From positions 1 to 35,414 of the forward strand of contig PXAA01000114.1 in the NCBI GenBank assembly GCA_003567205.1: DNA of 35,414 nucleotides. The letters run 5' to 3'. The translations under genes and the position numbers were made by a program. The first letter of the stretch is position 1. Each line of letters opens with the position of its first letter. A model generated the notes under the pieces. The model worked only from the letters and a program-made list of their open reading frames with translations. It was not told where the DNA came from and made no database searches. Source of the stretch: Bacteroidales bacterium (lineage in GTDB: Bacteria; Bacteroidota; Bacteroidia; Bacteroidales; UBA7960). This document shows positions 17,501 to 25,300 of this stretch, piece by piece.

Positions 17501-18237
17501 ATTATCAGACAGGGCCTGAGGACTATGAATGGACAACGGCAGGCATTTCATGCTATCAGCTGTCCCTTGAACAGGCCTATCAGCTATATGAAATCGATTT
17601 CAGCCAAATTCCGGCAACAGAAAACAATCCACATTTTAAAGTCCGTATCCGTTTTGACGGTGACCATATGCATGCAGACGATGGCGAACGGGTAACTTTT
17701 AATAACATAAGCCTGGATGGGGTGTCTGTTGGTGCATTTATTGTAAATGCCAGGGCAGGTACGCATGGCAATATTTATCCTTCGGGAAGGATTGCATTGC
17801 ACCAGGGGGAAGACAAGGATTTTTTGATTGTCCCTTTCGAGAATCATTTTATAGAGGATCTTACCCTTGATGGAGCGAGCGTTATGGGTGACATAGAACC
17901 TGTAGGAGAAGGAGGTGCAAAATTCTCTATGACGAACATCAGTGACAACCATAAGCTTCATGCAAGCTTTTCCCTGAATGCTGATATCATTGATATACAT
18001 AAAGATCAGACCGTTTTGTATCCAAACCCCGCCAATGAGATGACCAGCATTGCAGTAATGGAAACCATCCAAAGCATACACATCATCAACCTTTCCGGCC
18101 AGGTTGTATATGAACACAATGCAGTCAATGCCTTAAGCCACGACATCAGTACGGGCACATTCCGGAACGGCATGTATATTGTGGTTATCCGGACGGGCAG
18201 CGGAACCGTATCGAAAAAGCTGCAGGTGATGCGATGA
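14572..18237 (+). CDS. Secreted CotH kinase family protein (paralog 1): signal peptide, lamin-tail domain, chitobiase-like domain, CotH, InlB-B-like, C-terminal jelly-roll-like, T9SS CTD
   Basis: GTG start overlapping the maf stop; VVINEVMASNATTIADEDGDFEDWIELYN (LTD), IVYTRDGSEP, RIHGGATRSFPMKSLRLYAR...RNSGNDF...DWPGNNIDFWR...WLLFDMDFGFG (CotH), C-term VLYPNPANEMTSIAV...GTFRNGMYIVVI. Confidence 0.9.
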   Translation: MLRELWIWWWRFLLLLGLVIIASPEVCAQHVVINEVMASNATTIADEDGDFEDWIELYNAGGDAVNLLGYGLSDDYGNPYRWVIPNITIQPGEFLLIWASGKNRSNPANPMHTNFSISAAGEEVLITHPDGTRIDELGPIPIPTDISYGRKPDGGGKWFFFAEPTPGAPNTTDGSEGILEAPVFSATGGFYTSGLQVVINHPDPDATIVYTRDGSEPCIQNLPGTFYQYKNDYPFNPGDPFGEFLEHTFISEIYSEEIAIEDRTQDPDKLTRMSATVHTPDYMPDDPVYKGTVIRARAFKDGFLPSNTISHSYFITPEGHTRFSLPVIAVSVQENYLFDYHNGIYTPGVDADQWRIDNPGEEFAWPFAGNFHRRGVEWEYPAHIELFDQSDKERVLAQDIGIRIHGGATRSFPMKSLRLYARNRYGNSHLNHAFFGMQPQAYKRLILRNSGNDFPTDIWRPDFTSRTMFRDAAIQHILQHMRFDTQAYRPAILFLNGEYWGLQNIRERYDKHYLHRKYGVDEENIDMLTGKDEVQEGDNLHYKATIEYIETHGVENDVHYAWVLTRIDEQNFMDYQIANIFADNTDWPGNNIDFWRLRTSAFTPGVPYGHDGRWRWLLFDMDFGFGLVNLTGGNQTYKHNTLDFATTEAGSEWPNPPWSTFLLRSMLKNETFRHQFINRFADQLNTAFLPERAKGVIQEMQEAIAPEIEEHYRRWGYPEAYEQWLGHVEVMIEFAEKRPYHQRQHILQHFDLDGLYRLSLDVSNQLMGHIRVNTVDIESNTPGVAEYPYPWLGRYFVGVPVKVSAIAAPGFVFSHWEGASGSSEPNLLLDINQDTQLSAHFMKIDTPVLIHYWLFDTSIPNDTPLMTLDAFYGALDGGMIEYHSALEGYPFDPSHPMWRKASMERRNQPTAINYRPEGNHGIPYHQANMRGLQIRQPFADNGRENTMILHMPTTGFTDIILRFAARDEGAAETLLIDYQTGPEDYEWTTAGISCYQLSLEQAYQLYEIDFSQIPATENNPHFKVRIRFDGDHMHADDGERVTFNNISLDGVSVGAFIVNARAGTHGNIYPSGRIALHQGEDKDFLIVPFENHFIEDLTLDGASVMGDIEPVGEGGAKFSMTNISDNHKLHASFSLNADIIDIHKDQTVLYPNPANEMTSIAVMETIQSIHIINLSGQVVYEHNAVNALSHDISTGTFRNGMYIVVIRTGSGTVSKKLQVMR

Positions 18238-18332
18238 AGCCAAGGAAGAAGGCAAGTATAAATTGTTTGTAAGTAATTAATAATAAGTAATTAGCATTGG
18301 TGGTTTTGTTGAATGTTTTTGGTTTGTGTGAA

Positions 18333-21300
18333 ATGACTTTTCGTGGTTGGCGGTTAATATTGTCTTTGGGTGTGATGTTGATTGTTTCGCATCAGGGCCA
18401 CGGGCAGCATATTGTTATCAATGAGGTGATGGCTTCCAATGCCAGTACCATTGTCGATGAAGACGGGGATTATGAAGATTGGATCGAGCTGTATAATTAT
18501 GGTAAAGAGGCCATTAACCTGGAGGGTTATGGCCTTTCGGATGATTATGGCGATTTGTTCAGGTGGTTTTTTCCGGAGGTGGTTATTGAGGCTGGTGAGT
18601 ATTTGCTGGTATGGGCTTCAGGAAAAAACCGCAGGCTGCCAGAACAGCCACTGCACACTGTTTTTTCCATCAGTTCGGCAGGGGAGGAGGTATTGCTTAC
18701 AGCACCGGATGGAACCATCATCGATGAATTGGAGCCTGTTAATATACCAACCGGTATATCTATTGGGCGCATACCGGGCGATTTAAGCAGTTGGTATTTT
18801 TTTGATGATCCTACGCCCGGGGCCGCCAATACCACGTACGCATGGGTGGGCATCCAGGATCCACCGGATTTTTCGCACCAGGGAGGCTTCTATGATTCAG
18901 ACTTTTTGCTTAAGCTGTCTGCGGATGAAGAAGCAAAGATCTATTATACCCTGGATGGCTCTGTGCCTGATTCGGCCAATGTGGAGGGAAGTGCTTTCAG
19001 TTATAAGGACCAGTATCCCCAGCATCCGGGGGATCCCTTTGGCCCGTTTCTTGAACGGGGTTTCCGGACCCACAGCTATGCAATCCCAATCCAAATCAAA
19101 GATCAGACGGGTAATCCTGATGGCATTCATCGCATCAATACCTCTTTTACCGTGACGCCCCTGTCGCCCCAGGGCGAAGTAACAGAAGGAATGGTCGTGC
19201 GGTCACGGGCTTACAGAGAGGATTATTTGCCGAGCAAGGTGACCACGCATACCTACCTGGTGGGTGAGGGCATCTGTGATCGCTTTGATTTGCCTGTGGT
19301 TTCCATTACCATTCCCGATACTTCGCTGTTTGATTATACGCGTGGCATTTATGTGGCAGGGGAAGCCTTTGATAATTGGAGGGAAGAAAATCCTGACAAG
19401 GAGATATGGCCTGCTGCCCCGGCTAATTGGGGGTATCGTAACATAGAGTGGGAACAGCAAATCCACCTGGAAATGTTTAATACAGATGGATCTTCGATGC
19501 TGCGTCAGAATTTGGGATTGCGCATACACGGAGGCTGGAGCCGTTCGAACCCAAAAAAATCCCTGAGGGTTTATGCCCGCAATATCTATGATACAGATAA
19601 CGAGATATATCATGTCTTTTTTCCCGGACAAGGCCGCACCCTTGATGGTGAGGACCTGGATGTTTTCAAGCGACTTATGTTACGTACAGGCGGCAATGGA
19701 AACCGTATCATCCGGGATGTCGTGGCACAGGACCTCATGATAAACACCCATGTGGGCATACAGCGGGCAGAGCCAGCTGTGCACTTTATCAACGGGGTGT
19801 ATTGGGGGCTGATGAACTTCCGTGACCGCCAGGATCGCTATCATATAGCTTATGAGTATGATATAGACCCGGATAATGTCATTATCATTGACTCCCCTTA
19901 CCGCATAACGGGAACCAACCAGCTTGAAGAAGGCGTACCCGAAGACCTGGAGTATTTTAACATGCTCTATCGTTTGATCACTCAAAACGATATGTCGGAT
20001 AATGAATTGTTCAAAATGGCAGCAGACCAATTAGATATGGATAGCTATATCGACTATTACCTGTCCTTTATTTACCTGGCAAACAGCGATTGGGGCGAGC
20101 GCGACCATGTGGGTGCCAAGCACTTCCGTTTCTGGAGGGTTCGCCAGAGATCCCAAAAGCCAATTCAGGACGGGAAATGGCGCATTATGCTATGGGACTT
20201 TGACAACGGATTTTCTGATTACAATTATGACCTGCTGACCGATGTATTTGATCCGGAAAACGAACCTTCGGCCATTATTCTGAACCTTGCTGAAAATGAA
20301 TGGTTCAAACACCGTTTCATTAACCGGCTGGCAGACCTGATGAACACCCGTTTTCTTCCTGCCCATGCATTGGATGTTCTGGAAAAGCGTTTGCAGGCGG
20401 TAAGCCATGAAGCGCCGATCGATCAGGGGCGCTGGAACCGGAATTCCATCCCCGATGCTGACCACATGCGGGATTTTTTACAGCAACGCCCATCCGTGCA
20501 AAGAAGAGAGACCATGGATGTTTTCGGGCTTCCCGACACCAGCCTTGTGACCCTGAAAACCAATCCTGTCCGTGGAAGCATCCGCATTAACACCATAAAA
20601 ATAAAAGACGGTTTGCCGGGCGTTGATAATCCGGGCAACTGGACTGGCACTTATTTTCATAAAGTTCCCATTGAAATAGAGGCCATTCCTGAACCGGGAA
20701 TGGTTTTCAGTCATTGGGAAGGTCTTCCCGAAAGAACCCCTGCCCGGACAACCATATATCTGGAGCATGACACAACGCTGACAGCGCATTTCTGGGACGG
20801 CATTGTTCATTACTGGCATTTCAATGACCTCCCGGACGATGATTTTGTGGAGAGCGTCAATGCAGACTACAGCCTTTTTCCGGAAGACGCCCTGATCACT
20901 TACCCGGGCAGTGGCCCGGGTTATATGGACAGGGTATCGGAGGGAACCGAGCTCAACGCACACATGGGCGCCGAAGCGGGTTATGGTTTGAGGGTGCGCA
21001 ATCCCTCCGACACCCGCTCATTACTGTTCCGGGTTCCGAGCACGGGCCACAATCATCTAAGCTTTTCCTATGCGGTGCACCGGACAAACAATGGCGCACA
21101 GAAACAATCCGTATATTATTCGCCCGATAACGGCGAAAGTTGGCAGAACATTGCCCCGCAGATAAACATTACCACGGAATATATGCGGCATGCCTATGAT
21201 CTGAGTAAATACCCGGAGGCCAACGACAATCCGGACCTGCTTATTCGTATATTGTTTACCGATGAAGCGGCGGCCAATACTTCGGGCAATAACCGATTCG

Positions 21301-22331
21301 ACAATGTGGTGCTGAAGGTGGCCCCTTTGCAGCTGGACGAAAACAATCCGCCCGCCGGCAAGATTCATGAAGCTTATACATATTCCCTGTCGGCCCGGTA
21401 TGGCGAAAGTCCCTACCGGTATAAGAGGGTGGGTGGCCACTTGCCGCAAGGCCTGGAGCTTTCGGAAGACGGTGCCATATCAGGCATTCCCATGCGCACA
21501 GGATCCTTTGTGTTTGAAGCAGAGGTGACCGATGCCAGGAAAGCCCATGCACGCCACACCTATGTGTTGAAAATATTCGGAGAGCAGCTTATCCATTACT
21601 GGCATTTTAACGATCTGGCCGAAACAACATTGAATTCGGTATTTGCCGATTTCAGTGCAACAGAGCAAAGGGCTTATATTTATTATCATGGCACAGGCGA
21701 TGGCTATATGGACGATGTGGAGGGTACTGAACTGAATGCCTGGTCGGATGCATCGGCTGGTACCGGCCTTCGCATAAGGAACCCTTCTGAAAACCGCGAA
21801 TTGCGGTTCAAAGTCCCTGCCGATGGGTTTGATTACCTGCAATTCTCTTTTGCAGTACATCGTACAAACAATGGCGCCCAATGGCAGCTTCTACAATATT
21901 CACCCGATAACGGGAAGAACTGGGCCACTGTGGGTGCCCAATACCGGATCACAACCGATTATAACCTAAAGAAGTTTAATCTATACAATTACTCCTATAT
22001 CACTGATAACCCGGATTTGTTGTTACGGATATTGTTCCTGGGCCCGGAAGCGGCTCACACTTCCGGAAACAACCGTTTCGACAATGTGGCCTTACGTGGC
22101 GTAATAGCGCCTGAATATCTTGAAAAGGACGAACTCTTTGTTTTTCCCAATCCGGTAACTGATGGGGTTTTATATTTTCTGGACGCCTATGATGTGCGCC
22201 TTTACGATGGTTTAGGATGGCTTGTTTTGTCTGAAACCGGGGTAAAAAAAATAAGGCTCCCGGAACTGGCTTCAGGGGTTTACTTTTTGATAACCGATGA
22301 GGGGAAATACGCAAAAATTATGGTTCCCTGA
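18333..22331 (+). CDS. Secreted CotH kinase family protein (paralog 2): LTD, chitobiase-like, CotH, InlB-B-like, two HYWHFN repeats flanking a putative-Ig domain, T9SS CTD
   Basis: ATG at 18333 (MTFRGWRLILSLGVMLIVSHQGHGQHIVINEVMASNASTIVDEDGDYEDWIELYN); RIHGGWSRSNPKKSLRVYAR, NSDWGERDHVGAKHFRFWR, WDFDNGFS; C-term LFVFPNPVTDGVLYF. Confidence 0.9.
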   Translation: MTFRGWRLILSLGVMLIVSHQGHGQHIVINEVMASNASTIVDEDGDYEDWIELYNYGKEAINLEGYGLSDDYGDLFRWFFPEVVIEAGEYLLVWASGKNRRLPEQPLHTVFSISSAGEEVLLTAPDGTIIDELEPVNIPTGISIGRIPGDLSSWYFFDDPTPGAANTTYAWVGIQDPPDFSHQGGFYDSDFLLKLSADEEAKIYYTLDGSVPDSANVEGSAFSYKDQYPQHPGDPFGPFLERGFRTHSYAIPIQIKDQTGNPDGIHRINTSFTVTPLSPQGEVTEGMVVRSRAYREDYLPSKVTTHTYLVGEGICDRFDLPVVSITIPDTSLFDYTRGIYVAGEAFDNWREENPDKEIWPAAPANWGYRNIEWEQQIHLEMFNTDGSSMLRQNLGLRIHGGWSRSNPKKSLRVYARNIYDTDNEIYHVFFPGQGRTLDGEDLDVFKRLMLRTGGNGNRIIRDVVAQDLMINTHVGIQRAEPAVHFINGVYWGLMNFRDRQDRYHIAYEYDIDPDNVIIIDSPYRITGTNQLEEGVPEDLEYFNMLYRLITQNDMSDNELFKMAADQLDMDSYIDYYLSFIYLANSDWGERDHVGAKHFRFWRVRQRSQKPIQDGKWRIMLWDFDNGFSDYNYDLLTDVFDPENEPSAIILNLAENEWFKHRFINRLADLMNTRFLPAHALDVLEKRLQAVSHEAPIDQGRWNRNSIPDADHMRDFLQQRPSVQRRETMDVFGLPDTSLVTLKTNPVRGSIRINTIKIKDGLPGVDNPGNWTGTYFHKVPIEIEAIPEPGMVFSHWEGLPERTPARTTIYLEHDTTLTAHFWDGIVHYWHFNDLPDDDFVESVNADYSLFPEDALITYPGSGPGYMDRVSEGTELNAHMGAEAGYGLRVRNPSDTRSLLFRVPSTGHNHLSFSYAVHRTNNGAQKQSVYYSPDNGESWQNIAPQINITTEYMRHAYDLSKYPEANDNPDLLIRILFTDEAAANTSGNNRFDNVVLKVAPLQLDENNPPAGKIHEAYTYSLSARYGESPYRYKRVGGHLPQGLELSEDGAISGIPMRTGSFVFEAEVTDARKAHARHTYVLKIFGEQLIHYWHFNDLAETTLNSVFADFSATEQRAYIYYHGTGDGYMDDVEGTELNAWSDASAGTGLRIRNPSENRELRFKVPADGFDYLQFSFAVHRTNNGAQWQLLQYSPDNGKNWATVGAQYRITTDYNLKKFNLYNYSYITDNPDLLLRILFLGPEAAHTSGNNRFDNVALRGVIAPEYLEKDELFVFPNPVTDGVLYFLDAYDVRLYDGLGWLVLSETGVKKIRLPELASGVYFLITDEGKYAKIMVP
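20802..21320 (+). repeat. HYWHFN protein repeat, copy 1 of paralog 2
   Basis: IVHYWHFNDLP...YPGSGPGYMDRVSEGTELNA...GYGLRVRNPSDTRSL...HRTNNGAQKQ...SGNNRFDNVVLKV; matches copy 2 at 21588-22103. Confidence 0.8.
21588..22103 (+). repeat. HYWHFN protein repeat, copy 2 of paralog 2
   Basis: LIHYWHFNDLA...YHGTGDGYMDDVEGTELNA...GTGLRIRNPSENREL...HRTNNGAQWQ...SGNNRFDNVALRGV. Confidence 0.8.
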
Positions 22332-22342
22332 CAAACTGCGGT

Positions 22343-25300
22343 TTACTTGAGCAGGATCATTTGCCTGCTTTCAGATCTGCCCGCGCTTTGCAGGCGGACG
22401 ATATAAACGCCCCCCGGCATTGAACTGCCGTCAAAGACCACCTGGTGTGTGCCCGGCGCACGGAAGCCGTCTGTCAGGTTGGCCACATGCATTCCATACA
22501 GGTTGAATACGTCTATTCTGACATGCCCCTCTTTTTGGGTGGTAAAGGGAATGGTTGTTCTTCCCCGGAATGGGTTTGGATGGTTCTGTTCCAGACCAAG
22601 GCCTGCAGGCTTGTTGTCTTCTGTCGCCACAACCTGGCTTGTCCCGTGCAATACTACATTGTCGAAACGGTTATTTCCTGAAGAGCCTGAGGCCTCTGCC
22701 CCGGTAAACAAGATTTTCAGCTTCAGGTCGGAATTGTTATTTGCCGCTTCGAAACCCGACAGGTCATAGTTGTAATAGGCAAAGCTTGTGCCAATATTAT
22801 ATGTGTAGGCCACCAGGGTCCAACTGATGCCACCATCGGTCGAATAATAGAGTTCCTGTTGCCTGGCCCCGTTGTTGGTCCTGTGCAGGGCAAATGAAAA
22901 TTCCAGGTTTTCATATCCCTTCGATGAAAGGGAAAGAATCAACTCCCTGGTGTTTGAGGGGTTTCTGACCCTGAGGCCGTAACCTGCCCCTGCGTTAAAC
23001 TTTGCATTAAGCAGTGTGCCGTCGGTACGGTCCATATATCCGTTGCCGGTACCGGGATAACTGATATGCGCTGTGTGATCTGTCATGGAGAAATCCGCTT
23101 CCACGTTGTGCAGTGTTCCTTCCGGCAGATCGTTAAAGTGCCAGTAATGAACCACGGCTTTGTGTTCAACATCCAGTACATATGTATGGACATCCTGTGC
23201 TCCTTCCTGGTCGCTTACCACGATGGTGAATTCAAATGTGCCGTAGTCTGTGGGTGTTCCTGACAGATGACCGTTGGATGACAGGTGCATGTCCGGCAGA
23301 ATGCTGCCTGATGTGATCTCATAGGTATATGGTGGTGTGCCGCCTGATGCAGTGAAGTAGTGGCCTGTATACGTTTCGTTCATGAAGGCCGTGGGCGGAT
23401 TGTTTTTATTGATGGTGAGATCAATGGCTGATCCGGCAAGCACCATATTGTCAAAGCGGTTGTTGCCGTCCGGTCCGGAAGCCTCCGGTCCGGTAAACAA
23501 AATTTTAAACTGTAGTTCAGGGTTGTCATTTACTTCGTCCAGGTGCCTGAGATCGAATGTGTATACCTGGAATTCCGGTTCGATGTCATAGGCATCTCCC
23601 ATCTGTATCCAGCTTTGGCCGGCATCGGACGAATAATAGAATTCCTGTTGCCTTGCCCCGTTGGGTGTTCTGTGGGCAGCAAAGGAGAAAACAAGGTCTT
23701 CGTAGCCAGCAGAAGAGGATTGGATAAGTAATTCCCGGGTGTCGGAGGGATTGCGCACCCTCAAACCATAACCTGCTGTGATGCCATGGTGAGCATTGAG
23801 CAGTGTTCCATCGGTGCGGTCCATATATCCATCGCCTGAGCCCGGATAGGTGATATGTGCAGCGCCTGATGCACTATAATCTGCTTCCACCAATTCAATG
23901 TGGCCATCCGGCAGGTTGTTGAAATGCCAGTAATGCAGGAGCGCGTCCTGAAAATAGGCTGTCACACTGGTTTCGCCTTCCATGGCAAAGTTTGTAACGG
24001 GCGATGCGGCCTCATCAATGCCATGCCAATGGCTGAAACGGTGCCCTGGATATGGCAGGGCCTCCAGCTTGATCATCATGTCTTTGAAGTATGTGCCTGT
24101 CCAGGGTTGGCTGTTTCCATTGATCTCCACTGTATTTACACGAACCCTGCCCTGGGATGGGTTTACAATGTTTATGTGCAGGCTGGTTTCCTCTCCCAGT
24201 TCGAATGCTTCGGCCAGATATTGCCGCATATAAGCGGTTCGCTGGGTAGCAAAATCCCGCATAACCTCTATTTCCGATTCCCAGTGGTCCAATCCGTCGG
24301 GCATGCGCCAGCGATGGATGTGTTCCGGCATTTCAGGCAGGTATAGTTCGTGCCAGGTCTCCAGCTGATCCAATACATGGGCTGTTTCAAAGGCCGTGTT
24401 CAGCAAGTCGGAAAAACGGGCAATAAAACGATTGCGAAAGTCTTGGTTCTTGATGAGTGCACGCAATATAAAAGTTGACCATGGCGGATTGGGCCAGTCG
24501 GGCCCGTTGGGCTCGAGCGCAAAGGCAAGGGTGTTGTGTGCGGGACCTTCATTCACCCCTGTTACATAGTCAAAATTAAGACCAAATCCGAAGTCCAGGT
24601 CAAACACCTGCCAGCGCCAACGTCCGTCGAGTCCGGGCGGCGCATCAGGAGTATAGGTGTCTGTATAGTAGCGCCAGTACTGTATGTTGTTGCCCGGCCA
24701 GTCGGTATTCATTACATAGATTTGGCCGATCTGGTAATTCATGAAGTTATCCACATCCATGCGGGTTTTTATTTCCGCGTAGTTGTCCGGATCACCAACA
24801 CCCGGACTTTCGAGGAAGCCCAGCATATCCCAGTAATGCTGAACCCCGTCGGGATTTCCCCTGTCTAGTTCTCCGTGCCTTTCAAGTATCGTGTAGTCCA
24901 TCTCATCGTCCAGACCATAATGGGTCTGGATATACCGGTTGTCGAGCCGGTCGCGGATATTGTGGATTCCCCAATACTCTCCGTTGATAAAAACAATGGC
25001 GGGTCGTGAATATTGCAGGTCAAGACCCATGTCTTTGAGCAATGATTGCATGAAGGCATCCCTGAAAATGGCATCACCCCAGTCGTTTCCACTGTTGCGC
25101 AATAGGAAGCGCTTATAGGCATCGATATCTTTATCGGGAAAGAGCGGATATTCCACCCAGGTTGTACCGTAGTCGGAGCGGGCGTACATGCGCAGTGACT
25201 TCCTGGGGCGGTTTCTGCTGGTACCCCCATGTATGCGGGTACCCATGTCTTGAGAAAAGGCCAGATTTCCGTTTTTTTCAAAAAACTCCAGGTGTACCAG

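Noticed and set aside
18270-18293. 10-bp direct repeat TAAGTAATTA (two copies 14 bp apart) before CotH paralog 2
   Set aside because: Short, AT-rich intergenic sequence; easily chance, with no further copies noticed.
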